Assembly (NCBI GenBank): GCA_018715105.1
Contig: DVMG01000082.1
Location: forward strand, 1 to 19,749
Direction of reading: 5' to 3'
DNA: 19,749 nucleotides
From: Candidatus Ventricola intestinavium
GTDB lineage: Bacteria; Bacillota; Clostridia; Christensenellales; Aristaeellaceae
The notes under the pieces are model-generated. The model was not told where the DNA came from, did not search any database, and saw only the letters and a list, made by a program, of their open reading frames with translations. A program made the position numbers and the translations under genes. Shown here in pieces: positions 1-8,491 of the stretch (position 1 is the stretch's first letter; the number at the start of each line of letters is the position of its first letter).

Positions 1-99
1 TATGCGTCCTTTGAAGTGGCTTTCTCCTAATGAAGTCCTTTCTTCCTATCGTGTCCAAGATGATTGACAAACTAACATCCACGCACTTATTTGCCGGAT
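1..99. other. htpG 3' flank, no gene seen
   Basis: This short stretch lies downstream of the htpG stop codon. I find no stem followed by a T-tract on either strand, so no intrinsic terminator for htpG is visible here. A TTGACA occurs on the plus strand at 64-69, but no convincing -10 box lies 16-18 bp from it. The gene to the left is outside the window. Confidence 0.4.
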
Positions 100-2022
100 T
101 TACATCTGCGCGGCCAGATCGACGATTTCCATCGAGCGGCGGATAAACTCCGTCATCTGATCGGCCTCAAGCGGCTGGCGGGAGAGCTCAGCAAGGTCAA
201 ACAGCTGTCTGGCCAGCAGCAGGCTGCGCTCATCCTTTTCACGCTCGGAGAGCTTGGCGATCGTGCTGCTGCGGCTGTTGAGCACGACGTCGTACTTGGC
301 GGGCATGGTAAATTCATTGCGCCCGTAGATGCGGCCCATGTCGTTAAAGCGGCGGGTCTGTTCATCCTCAATGAGCATGATCGGCACGCTTTCGTTGGCC
401 AGAGGCTTGATTTCCACATTCAGGTCATCCTTGCCGGCCGCTTCCCGGATCAGGGCGATGAGTTTGTCTTTGTCAAGCTGCGGGGCATCCTGTTCCTCCT
501 TGCTGGTCAGGCTGTCCAGCTCGGCATCCACCCGGCAGAAGCGGAACTTGCTTTGCGGATCCCCGCTGTATTCCATATAGGAAACAAAGTTTACGTCAAT
601 AGCCTGATCGAGCACCGCCACGTCAATGCCGCGCTCCGTGAACAGGCGGATAGCCGCATCCTGACGCGCCGCGTCCGATGTGTAAACCATCTTGTCCGGA
701 AGCTTTTCGCCGTTGCGCTCTTTATATTCCTCCAGCGTCAGATACGTCCCTTCCGTCGTCTTAAACAACAGGCAGTCCTTCATGCGCTCGGCAAACTTTT
801 CATCGCGCATCACGCCGTATTTGATAAAAGGATGGATGTCCGGCCAGAAGCCCTCATAGGTTTTACGCTCGGTCTTGAACATCCCGGTCAGCCTGTCGGC
901 CACCTTTTTGGTGATGTGGTTGGAGATGCGGCGGACATAGCCGTCGTTCTGCAGGAAAGAACGGGATACGTTGAGCGGAAAATCCGCGCAGTCGATGACG
1001 CCTTTGAGCAGCATCAGGAATTCGGGGATGACTTCCTTGATGTTGTCCGCCACAAAGACCTGGCCGGAGTAAAGCTTGATCTGCCCCTCAATGCCGCCAA
1101 ACTGCTCCTTGAGCTTGGGGAAGTACAGAATGCCCTTGAGCTTGAAAGGATAATCCACATTCAGGTGGATCCAGAAAAGCGGATCTTCGTATTCATGGAA
1201 GACCCTGCGGTAAAACTGCTTGTAATCCTCCTCGGTGCAGTCCTGCGGAGCGCGGGTATAGAGGGGCTGCGTGTCGTTGATCGGCTTGGGCTCCTCTTTT
1301 TTCTCTTCGCCTGTCTCATCGGCGCCTTCGCCTTCCGCCTTCTTCTCGCCTGCGGTGCCTTCGTCCTCGCCGGAAACCGTGACGTCGTCTTCTTTCTTTT
1401 CCGTGATCTCAGTCAGATAGATCGGAACGGCCATGAAGGAGCAGTAGCGCTCCAGCACTTCGCGCACGCGCCACAGGTCGAGGAATTCCGCCTCCGCCTC
1501 GCTGATGCGCAGGGTGATGGTGGTGCCGCGCTGCGTGCGCTCGCCCTGTGTCATGGTGAAGGCCATGCCGTCTTCGCTCTCCCAGCGCACGGGCTCTGCT
1601 CCTTCGCGGAAAGACAGCGTGTCAATCGTCACCTTGTCGGCAACCATGAACACCGAGTAGAATCCCAGTCCAAAATGGCCGATGATGCCTGCGTTTTCCT
1701 GATCCTCGTTCTTGGCATATTCCTCCAGGAACGATTTGGCTCCGGAGAAGGCCACCTGGTTGATGTTCGTGCGGACCTCATCCGCGGTCATGCCCACGCC
1801 GTCGTCCGTAAAGCGGAGTTCTTTTTTTGCTTTGTCTACCTCAACGTGAATGGAGCAATTCGCCGCTGCGGCACTGTCCACCATGCGCAGCTTGGTGATT
1901 GCGTCACAACCATTGGAGACGACCTCACGGATGAAAATGTCTTTATCGGAATACAGCCATTTTTTGATGATCGGCATGATATTTTGCGCGTCGATCGATA
2001 CGCTGCCCTGAATCGGTTCCAT
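100..2022 (-). CDS. htpG: Molecular chaperone HtpG (bacterial Hsp90)
   Basis: Cytosolic ATP-dependent Hsp90 chaperone, 640 residues. The N-terminal GHKL ATPase domain shows the Asn helix (SNGCDA, residues 36-41), DDGVGM (73-78) and the lid/G2 region GHFGLGFYS (115-123). The middle domain carries the family LNVSR motif with its catalytic-type arginine (about residue 354), and a C-terminal dimerisation domain follows. Between the N-terminal and middle domains, residues about 206-248 form a Lys/Glu/Asp-rich linker longer than that of the E. coli protein (624 aa in total). An upstream in-frame start exists at 2118. I chose the ATG at 2022 because AAAGGGGG lies just before it, the Hsp90 homology begins there, and the promoter at 2072-2100 would lie inside the longer version. 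It has its own CIRCE-controlled promoter although it follows the glycosyltransferase genes. Identification is secure from the motifs. Confidence 0.97.
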   Translation of the reverse strand: MEPIQGSVSIDAQNIMPIIKKWLYSDKDIFIREVVSNGCDAITKLRMVDSAAAANCSIHVEVDKAKKELRFTDDGVGMTADEVRTNINQVAFSGAKSFLEEYAKNEDQENAGIIGHFGLGFYSVFMVADKVTIDTLSFREGAEPVRWESEDGMAFTMTQGERTQRGTTITLRISEAEAEFLDLWRVREVLERYCSFMAVPIYLTEITEKKEDDVTVSGEDEGTAGEKKAEGEGADETGEEKKEEPKPINDTQPLYTRAPQDCTEEDYKQFYRRVFHEYEDPLFWIHLNVDYPFKLKGILYFPKLKEQFGGIEGQIKLYSGQVFVADNIKEVIPEFLMLLKGVIDCADFPLNVSRSFLQNDGYVRRISNHITKKVADRLTGMFKTERKTYEGFWPDIHPFIKYGVMRDEKFAERMKDCLLFKTTEGTYLTLEEYKERNGEKLPDKMVYTSDAARQDAAIRLFTERGIDVAVLDQAIDVNFVSYMEYSGDPQSKFRFCRVDAELDSLTSKEEQDAPQLDKDKLIALIREAAGKDDLNVEIKPLANESVPIMLIEDEQTRRFNDMGRIYGRNEFTMPAKYDVVLNSRSSTIAKLSEREKDERSLLLARQLFDLAELSRQPLEADQMTEFIRRSMEIVDLAAQM

Positions 2023-2071
2023 TTTTATATCCCCCTTTGTCGGAAAAAGCCATTTTTTCGGATGCAAACGT

Positions 2072-2100
2072 ATTGTATCGCTGATTGAAGGGCATGTCAA
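2072..2100 (-). promoter_or_regulatory. Sigma-A promoter of htpG
   Basis: Read on the minus strand, TTGACA (2100-2095) and TACAAT (2077-2072) are separated by exactly 17 bp. The -35 is perfect and the -10 matches 5 of 6. The predicted start is near 2065, which leaves a leader of about 43 nt containing the AAAGGGGG ribosome binding site. The promoter lies between the end of the upstream glycosyltransferase gene and htpG, with the CIRCE element just upstream of the -35. Confidence 0.88.
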
Positions 2101-2106
2101 GAGAAA

Positions 2107-2135
2107 ATTAGCACTCATTCAGAATGAGTGCTAAT
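2107..2135. promoter_or_regulatory. CIRCE operator (HrcA binding site) for htpG
   Basis: The sequence TTAGCACTC-N9-GAGTGCTAA (2108-2116 and 2126-2134) matches the canonical CIRCE element exactly. CIRCE is the operator of the heat-shock repressor HrcA. The nine-base spacer is itself palindromic (ATTC-A-GAAT), and one further base pair matches outside. The whole site is therefore a perfect inverted repeat with 14-bp arms around a single central base. It sits 6 bp upstream of the htpG -35 box and overlaps the stop and last codons of the preceding gene. Many CIRCE sites instead overlap the transcription start or lie in the leader. HrcA control of htpG is inferred; hrcA itself is not in the window. 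Confidence 0.95.
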
Positions 2136-3671
2136 AATTCTGCGCGCGGTCAGTCTGTGCGGAGGGTGGATCATGGCGCCGGCGCACAGGAGCATCAGCT
2201 CAAACTGGAAAAAATAGCGGGCGCGCGTCTCCCACATGCACAGGAAGAGGAAGATGCCCAGCAGCGCGACAAAGAGCGCGGCGGCGCTTGTCTCCCGCCT
2301 GCGGATGCATTGCGCACAGGCCAGGCAGGCGAGCAGCATCTGTGCCAGAAACAGGGCCGTGCACAGGTGGTAATAAGCCGGATACATCGTTCCCTGCGCA
2401 AAGACAAACTGCTTGATGAGATTGTCCGCCTCGTGTTCATCGCCCTCTATGATTTCATTCAGCCTGAACGTACCGTCTCCGAATGTCGACAGGTTTTTCC
2501 GGGACATCATGTTCAGCAGCCGGGAAGGGTAGCGCAGGTAATAGATACGGTCGATCACCTCGCTGAGCAGAGCGGCGTCTCGTTCCTGAGGATCGTCAAA
2601 GGAGGTGGAGAACACCAGCCATCCGCCATAGCCATACTGCCCATAGCCTTCGTCGCTTTGCACCGGCAGGCCCATGGCGATATAGTGAAGCTTGGGAAGC
2701 GTGTATCGCTCCAGGTTGTCTTTTCCCAGATGGCGGACATTCTCAGCCTGCACCAGCAGGCCGCCTGCGGCAAAGCAGATCGCCAGCGGCACGGCCAGCA
2801 GAGCCGTGAGCTTCACGCGGCGGTCAAACAGCGCGGCGATCAGGCATGCGATGGCCGCGATGAGGGCGGTAAAACGGATTTGCGAGCCCAAGAACGCGCA
2901 GACACCGAAAAGCACCGCCCACATGATTTGGGAACGCCGCGTTTTGCCGCAGCGCGCGCGCAGAAAGCAGTCAGTGATCATCGTCGGGAATGCGAGGGAG
3001 AAAGCGTCTGTATACAGCTCTGTCGTGCAGTATAAAAACGGCAGGCACGTGGCGGCCAGAAAAAGCAGCCGCGTCTGCGCCTGCACGCCGCCCAGCCGCC
3101 TGCACAGCCGGGCAGAGGATAAAAGCCCCAGCGTGAAAAGCAGGCTGCACACAAAGACGGCCTGCATGAACCGGTCTGTCATGCCCAGCGCGCCGAAAAG
3201 GCGGAAGATTCCGCTGAGCAGATAGACAAGACCCAGATTGTGCGGATAGCGGGTAAAGTAGATAAAGGGCCTCTCGACATTGCCGTATGTGCCGGTATCG
3301 GCAAGCAGCTGCGCGGCCGTAAAGCATTGTTCCGCATCCGTGATGGGCACAAAGCGCAGCTGTGTGGCCATGAACATCTGCACGGCAAAATAAAACAGCG
3401 CAAAGCAGGCCAGCACGCCCTTTTCATGCCGGACGAAAACGGGATTTTCCGCCGCACGCATGAGCAGCAGCAGGCCGATCAGGCAGCAGGGGGTGAGCAA
3501 TGCCAGCGCCAGCCGGTTTCGCTCATAGAGTGGCCAGGGGGAAAGCGCCACATTGGCCACCGTAAACAGGTAACACGGGATCATCATTCCCATGCCGATG
3601 AGCAGGAGCATGCGCGCAAAGCCGGTCTTGGCGCGCGCGTTCCGATCCCGGCGAACAAAGGGGAGCCTCAT
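2115..3671 (-). CDS. Polytopic membrane glycosyltransferase, GT-C type (paralogue A)
   Basis: A 518-residue protein with about ten or more hydrophobic spans, probably a GT-C-fold enzyme that transfers sugar from a polyprenyl-phosphate donor on the outer face of the membrane. The first extracytoplasmic loop after an N-terminal span has an acidic motif (ITDAEQ, about residues 110-115), as GT-C enzymes have. Further motifs are RYPHNLG (141-147), LYTDAFSL (219-226), LRYPSRL (379-385), GDGTF (398-402) and WETRARY (480-486). The same motifs recur in the next gene, so the two are paralogues. They recall the integral-membrane glycosyltransferases annotated as XrtG-associated (TIGR03766), but no exosortase gene is present here. 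The start at 3671 has AAAGGAAG upstream and overlaps the previous stop as ATGA. The last codons lie inside the CIRCE operator. The acceptor is unknown. Confidence 0.8.
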   Translation of the reverse strand: MRLPFVRRDRNARAKTGFARMLLLIGMGMMIPCYLFTVANVALSPWPLYERNRLALALLTPCCLIGLLLLMRAAENPVFVRHEKGVLACFALFYFAVQMFMATQLRFVPITDAEQCFTAAQLLADTGTYGNVERPFIYFTRYPHNLGLVYLLSGIFRLFGALGMTDRFMQAVFVCSLLFTLGLLSSARLCRRLGGVQAQTRLLFLAATCLPFLYCTTELYTDAFSLAFPTMITDCFLRARCGKTRRSQIMWAVLFGVCAFLGSQIRFTALIAAIACLIAALFDRRVKLTALLAVPLAICFAAGGLLVQAENVRHLGKDNLERYTLPKLHYIAMGLPVQSDEGYGQYGYGGWLVFSTSFDDPQERDAALLSEVIDRIYYLRYPSRLLNMMSRKNLSTFGDGTFRLNEIIEGDEHEADNLIKQFVFAQGTMYPAYYHLCTALFLAQMLLACLACAQCIRRRETSAAALFVALLGIFLFLCMWETRARYFFQFELMLLCAGAMIHPPHRLTARRIISTHSE

Positions 3672-5188
3672 GGCGCGTTCACTTCCTTTTCATGGCCGAG
3701 CGCGCCGCCGCAGGCCAGCAGCAGCATCACCGGCACAAAGCCGAAGATATATCGTCCCCGCGCCTCCCAGAGCATCAGGAACAGCATCATCCCGAACAGG
3801 GCGATACAGGGGAGCGCGGTGCGCAGGTCACGCGCGCGGATGGCTCTCAGGCTGCCGAAGGCGGCAAGCAGCATCTGCGCGGCCCAGATGCCCGATGTCA
3901 CGGCGCTGTAGAGGCGATAGTGTGCGCGTCCCTCCAGCACGAGAGAAGAAACCGCGTTTTCCCTCACGGGCCCGTCGTCCAGCATCTCGGTCATGCCGAA
4001 TGTGCCGTCGCCCAGCGCAGCTGCGTTTTTGCGCAGCGCAGCGGTAATCAGACGATCCGGATAGCGCAGCGTGTAAAGCCTGTCCCGGATGCGGGCATAG
4101 ATGGAATCCATGATCTCCTCGCGCGGGGCGCCGTCGTCCATCATGCCCCAGGTGATGCCGTAGTCGCCCGTTGCGCCGCCATAGGGGTTGTCCGAGGTGG
4201 GGATGGACATCATGATCCAGTGGATGGGCGGAGTGTACTGCTGGGCATGCACATCGGGATCGATGATGCCGCCGAGCATCGTGCCGCGCACGAATAGAGA
4301 ACCCGTCAGCAGCAAGGCGGCGCACAAGCCGCCGCACACAAGCGCGCGCAGCGGTTTCATCGTCAGCGCCCACACGATCACCGAGGCGATCAGCACGATG
4401 ACCACCGTCATCTTGATATGTCCGCCCACAAGCACGGCTGCGCCGCAGGCGGCCGCAAAGCCAACCTGGCCTTTTGCCGTCTGCGCGTCCCCGGCGCGCA
4501 GAGCAAAGTCGAGCGCCAGCAGCACAAACGGCAGGGAAAACGTGTCCGTATACAGCACCGCGGCGGCGAGATACAGCGGAAAGCACAGCGCCAGCAGAAT
4601 CAACAGCATCAGCTCTCCCTGTGCGCCGAACAGTCTGCGCGCCATGCGCAGCGCAGCGCGCAGGGCCAGCCCATAGAGCACAGCCTGCACAAGCACAAGC
4701 GGGAAAAACGACTGCGTGACGCCCAACATGCCGAGCAGCCGGTAAAACGCCGTGAGCATCAGGAAGAATCCCCATTGGTTGGAGAAACGGCTCAGATAGA
4801 GGCCAAAGTCCGGATAGGCGTCAAAGTTTCCGTCGCGCGCGAGCATCTGTGAGCCGTTGTAGAGCATGAAATTGTCACCGCTGGGGGTGTATTCAAGCCA
4901 ATAGCCCATCAGCAGATGGAGACAAAACAGAGCCAGAAGGAAGATTCGCCCGGCGAGAGAGGCGGCCCGCCGGGCGCGCGCCTCGTCCAGGCGGCGGATT
5001 GCACGCCCGCAGGCGCAAAACAACGCCACGGCCAGCGCACAGGCGATCCACATGGGCAGAGCCGCATAGCCGTAGCATGCGCGCGCATAGGGGAGCGCCA
5101 GGATGTTGAACGCACTCACGCATACGGCAAACAGGAAGCAGCCCATGCCGCTGCGAAGAAGGGCAGCGCGGATGCCGGCTGGTTTCAT
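3668..5188 (-). CDS. Polytopic membrane glycosyltransferase, GT-C type (paralogue B)
   Basis: A 506-residue integral membrane protein, paralogous to the following gene. Shared elements are an acidic loop motif (SGDNF, about residues 103-107), RFSNQWG (134-140, aligning with RYPHNLG), LYTDTFSL (212-219), LRYP, a GDGTF loop and WEARGRY near the C-terminus. The architecture is a short N-terminal segment, about ten membrane spans and an extracytoplasmic region of roughly 120 residues before the last spans. This fits a GT-C enzyme acting on a lipid-linked sugar. A GTG at 5218 would extend it. I chose the ATG at 5188 because AGAAAGGGGAA precedes it and the hydrophobic region starts soon after. It is separated from the upstream gene by 26 nt and overlaps the downstream gene by 4 nt. 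The substrate cannot be read from the sequence. Confidence 0.8.
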   Translation of the reverse strand: MKPAGIRAALLRSGMGCFLFAVCVSAFNILALPYARACYGYAALPMWIACALAVALFCACGRAIRRLDEARARRAASLAGRIFLLALFCLHLLMGYWLEYTPSGDNFMLYNGSQMLARDGNFDAYPDFGLYLSRFSNQWGFFLMLTAFYRLLGMLGVTQSFFPLVLVQAVLYGLALRAALRMARRLFGAQGELMLLILLALCFPLYLAAAVLYTDTFSLPFVLLALDFALRAGDAQTAKGQVGFAAACGAAVLVGGHIKMTVVIVLIASVIVWALTMKPLRALVCGGLCAALLLTGSLFVRGTMLGGIIDPDVHAQQYTPPIHWIMMSIPTSDNPYGGATGDYGITWGMMDDGAPREEIMDSIYARIRDRLYTLRYPDRLITAALRKNAAALGDGTFGMTEMLDDGPVRENAVSSLVLEGRAHYRLYSAVTSGIWAAQMLLAAFGSLRAIRARDLRTALPCIALFGMMLFLMLWEARGRYIFGFVPVMLLLACGGALGHEKEVNAP

Positions 5189-5214
5189 GGCGATTCCCCT
5201 TTCTGCCGCGCCGC

Positions 5215-6702
5215 TCACGGCTGAATGAGCCGGAGCAGCTGATATTCACCCGCCGCATCCACAAACGCATAGCGCGTCCGCATGATCTCCTCAACGCGCG
5301 CGTCATAGGGAGGATCAAACGCACGGTTGTAGTAGATCACCAACCACAGCGGAGGCTCGCTTTCAAACGTAGCCACAATTTCATCCATGACCGCAGGATC
5401 GGCCTGCGCCAGAATCTCCTGAAGGAAATAAAAGCGCATACAGGGCAGAGCCTCGGCGGCGACATACCATTTGGGTTCCACCCGGTAAGCCATAAAGCGG
5501 TCGCGCTCCTCTTCGGGAACATGGGCCATCAGCGTCTGTGCGTTCTGCGTGAATGTGTCAAGCCCCTCGCGCTCGGCAAGACGCCATGCGTCGGTCTGCA
5601 CGCCCTTGAGGCACAGCCATGCGCAGCACACTGCCGCGGAGGCGCACAGCACTGCCTTTGCCCGTCTTCCTTCCAGAACCGTGAGAAGCGCCGCTGTGCC
5701 CAGCGCGGCAAGAGGAGCGCCCAGCATCAGATAATGGTCATAAAACTTGTGGGAGATAAACGCAGCCAATCCACCGCCTGCCGCGCCTGCCACCATCGCT
5801 GCAGCGAAGAGGAACGCCCGCCGTTTTTTCCACAGGGCCCAGGCCCCCAGGCAGGCCAGCGCGGCCATCAAGAGCGCCATGTGCCCGTAACCGGAAGCAA
5901 GAAGCATGGACAGGCGGCTTCCGCCGCCGGTCTGGGCATACATCATATTGTGCACGATGGCGCCGTAGAAGGCGGCGCCCAAGGCATTCTCATGCATCAG
6001 CCATAGCGCCACAGGCAGGCATATTCCCACAAAACCCAGCAGGAAACCCATTGCACAGCGGCCGAAGACGGCAAACCGGCGCCCCAGCAGGAGACCAAGA
6101 GCCAGCACCAGGCACACGCAGGCCAGCGGCAAGACATTGTTGGCACGCACGAGGAAGGCAAGAGCCACGCACGCGCCCATGAGGGCGGCATCTGCCAACA
6201 GTCTTTTGCTGCGGGGGAAATCCTCATGCCCGAACACGCGCAACGCGGTATACAGCCCGAAGAGCGTGGGAAGGTTGGTGTATTCTTCCGTCAGGTTGCC
6301 GCCCCCCACGAGGGAGCACGTCGGCGCCAGATAGACAAGCTGCACGATCCATGCGGGCGCGTCTAGTTCGCCGGCGATGGCGGCCAACACCCAAAGGCAC
6401 AGGGTTAGCACCAGCACTTCCTGGATAAAAACCGCCAGCGTGGAATAGCCCCCGGAAAGCGCCTGCGGCAGCCACTGGAGGAGAAAGAGCGCCGGTCCCT
6501 TATGATCAAATATCTCTGTATAGGGGGCATATCCGTCTGCAAGCGCGGTGCCCATGGTCAGATAAATAGCATTGTCGCTGCCGATGCTTGGCCCCAGCGG
6601 CGTATTGAATGCGTAAAAGATGAGAGAAAAAGCGAGCGACAGCGCAAGGGAGAGGAAAAGGCAACTCCACCGGTTTCGAAAATGCGTTCTGCGTTCAAAC
6701 AT
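5215..6702 (-). CDS. GT39/PMT-like membrane glycosyltransferase
   Basis: A 495-residue polytopic membrane protein resembling the dolichyl/polyprenyl-phosphate-mannose family (PMT_2 type, GT39-like). The first extracytoplasmic loop has GSDNAIYLTMG (41-51), giving the acidic catalytic-type residue. FDHKGPALF (65-73) follows and matches the DHKxP signature of these enzymes. About ten more hydrophobic spans come next, then a hydrophilic C-terminal domain of roughly 100 residues (EPKWYVAAEALP and onward). I placed the start at 6702, where AAAGGAGG precedes the ATG, rather than at 6747, which would lie well inside the preceding gene. It overlaps that gene's end by 8 nt, so translational coupling is likely. 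It probably adds a sugar to an exported glycan or lipid. The exact donor and acceptor are unknown. Confidence 0.82.
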   Translation of the reverse strand: MFERRTHFRNRWSCLFLSLALSLAFSLIFYAFNTPLGPSIGSDNAIYLTMGTALADGYAPYTEIFDHKGPALFLLQWLPQALSGGYSTLAVFIQEVLVLTLCLWVLAAIAGELDAPAWIVQLVYLAPTCSLVGGGNLTEEYTNLPTLFGLYTALRVFGHEDFPRSKRLLADAALMGACVALAFLVRANNVLPLACVCLVLALGLLLGRRFAVFGRCAMGFLLGFVGICLPVALWLMHENALGAAFYGAIVHNMMYAQTGGGSRLSMLLASGYGHMALLMAALACLGAWALWKKRRAFLFAAAMVAGAAGGGLAAFISHKFYDHYLMLGAPLAALGTAALLTVLEGRRAKAVLCASAAVCCAWLCLKGVQTDAWRLAEREGLDTFTQNAQTLMAHVPEEERDRFMAYRVEPKWYVAAEALPCMRFYFLQEILAQADPAVMDEIVATFESEPPLWLVIYYNRAFDPPYDARVEEIMRTRYAFVDAAGEYQLLRLIQP

Positions 6703-8491
6703 GGGGGACAGCCTCCTTTCCTGCGCCGGGCAAGAGCGCCGCGCCAAGCATCACAGGCAGCGCGTAGAGGATGGGCAGCACATATCGGATTTCGCCACTT
6801 TTGGGGGAAAGCATGCAAATGCCCAGCGTACCGACAAAAAACATCCAGGGCACACATGCACGCAGGCCGTCACGCAGCATCAGGGCGATGAGCAGAAACA
6901 GGAAGGCCCACGTCACGGCGTCCACGTAGAACAGGGCGCCCACGCCGGGCAAGCGGCGCAATACATAGGTAATAAAGTTATACAGCTCAAGCCGTTTGTC
7001 CTCCAGGGCCGAATCCTGCGTGAGCCATATACCGCCCTCATTGGGGGAGTTGAGCGTGAGGCACACGATGGTGTTGCTGTCAGATGGATAGAAATAGCCG
7101 TAAATCATGTTCAGCCAGGCATCCATATACACACCAGGATGGCGCAGCCCCATGGAAAGCCAGGCGCCGAAATACGCGGCCAGGTCATCCGCCGTCATAT
7201 CGGGGTTGGTCGTGTCCTTGACCGCGTCAGAAAGACGCGGATCATAATGCGCCACGGCATGTTCTATATCAACCACGCGCGAGAGGGCGAGACGCTCTTC
7301 TTCGGTGATATCTTCGCCGTGCGTCACGAGATAGCGCGCAGTCTGCTGGAAGGGGATGGAGAGCATTTCCCGCGTTTCACCGGGAATGACCCCCAGCATG
7401 GGCAGTAAAAATCCGGAGTAAATGCCCTGAAACGCGACGGCCGTGCCAAGCAGGGCCGCTCCCAGGCGCATGCGCACCCCTTTAAAGCGAAGGACGGCAA
7501 AGAGCCCGGCAAAGGCAAGCGCGTAGACGGCGCTCTTGCGGGTGAGCATCATCGCCAACGCACACAACGCCAGTTCCGCGAGAAAACGCGGGCTTTTTGC
7601 TGCCTCGCCGTTTGTGCGATCGAGCAGAACCATCTGCGCCGCAAACAGAAGCACAAACGGCTCAACGCTTACATCCTTACACATGTTAAAAGCATACAGC
7701 GCCAGCACCGGATACAGCGCCACAAAGAATGCGATCCCCATGGCTGCGCCGCGCCGCAGGCCCAGATGGCACAACAGGCACAGCGCATGCGCCCAGCACA
7801 GCGCCAGTGCCGCCATGCTGACCAGACTGTAGAGCAGCTGGCCGATGTTGGCATCCCCCATCAGCAGGCCCAGCTGCATAAAGGCGCCATACACAAGCGT
7901 CAGGAAAACAGGGTGATGGTCGCTGAGCGCGCTTCCATCCCCAATGTAGCTGGGATAGCCGAAAAATTGAAGGATCTGGTCATGCGTATCATAAATGTTA
8001 AGCCCCGGTGCGTACAGGATGAGATAGGGGATTGATCCGGCAAAAATCACCAGCGCACAAAGCCAAAACAGCCGCCGTTGCGCACGCGGATCGTCCTGCT
8101 GCCCACCGCAAGCGCGCAGACGTACGCGCGCAAGCAACGTGAAGGCCAGCAGAATGCAGCACAGGGCCACCGCCAGCAGGGACACCATGGCGAGAAACGC
8201 CGTGACGAGCGTGCGTGTGTTTTTAAAGATCATGCCATAAGAATCGATGGAATCATATGAAACACCCAGTGTGCGCATGGCAGCAAAAATAGCAGCCAGC
8301 ACAGCCCCTCCCAGCACTTCGCGGCGAGCGGGCCGCAGCGAAAGCGCGGCCACAAACAAAAGCCAGCAGCCGATGAAGGCGGCGGCCCCGCCATAGGCCT
8401 CCCCAAAGTAGGCTCCCAGCCAGCTCGCGCATGCACAGGCCGCAGCGCCGCAAAGGGCGATGACGCGCAGCCGCGGAAGCTGAAGAATCAT
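6695..8491 (-). CDS. Large polytopic membrane protein, DUF6020-like, probable GT-C enzyme
   Basis: A 598-residue protein with many membrane spans. After four or five N-terminal spans, an outward loop carries PGLNIYDTHDQILQFFG (residues 162-178) and LSDHHPVF (189-196). The arrangement of acidic and histidine residues resembles the first large loop of GT-C glycosyltransferases and the family I recall as DUF6020. That family name is from memory and not verified. A second large hydrophilic segment (about residues 360-460) contains HAVAHYDPRLSDAV and other conserved-looking polar stretches. The ATG at 8491 has a perfect AGGAGG and overlaps the phosphatase stop as ATGA, so the start is well supported. 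Its place directly before three other GT-C-like genes suggests it joins the same surface-glycan pathway. Confidence 0.72.
   Translation of the reverse strand: MILQLPRLRVIALCGAAACACASWLGAYFGEAYGGAAAFIGCWLLFVAALSLRPARREVLGGAVLAAIFAAMRTLGVSYDSIDSYGMIFKNTRTLVTAFLAMVSLLAVALCCILLAFTLLARVRLRACGGQQDDPRAQRRLFWLCALVIFAGSIPYLILYAPGLNIYDTHDQILQFFGYPSYIGDGSALSDHHPVFLTLVYGAFMQLGLLMGDANIGQLLYSLVSMAALALCWAHALCLLCHLGLRRGAAMGIAFFVALYPVLALYAFNMCKDVSVEPFVLLFAAQMVLLDRTNGEAAKSPRFLAELALCALAMMLTRKSAVYALAFAGLFAVLRFKGVRMRLGAALLGTAVAFQGIYSGFLLPMLGVIPGETREMLSIPFQQTARYLVTHGEDITEEERLALSRVVDIEHAVAHYDPRLSDAVKDTTNPDMTADDLAAYFGAWLSMGLRHPGVYMDAWLNMIYGYFYPSDSNTIVCLTLNSPNEGGIWLTQDSALEDKRLELYNFITYVLRRLPGVGALFYVDAVTWAFLFLLIALMLRDGLRACVPWMFFVGTLGICMLSPKSGEIRYVLPILYALPVMLGAALLPGAGKEAVPHV

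Noticed and set aside
64..92. Possible plus-strand promoter near the left edge
   Set aside because: TTGACA is present but the -10 position (TTATTT) is poor, and the reading would run antisense to htpG.
91..2088. Very long open frame (665 codons) on the plus strand opposite htpG
   Set aside because: It is antisense to a certain gene, has no ribosome binding site or recognisable domain, and long open antisense frames are common in GC-rich coding DNA.
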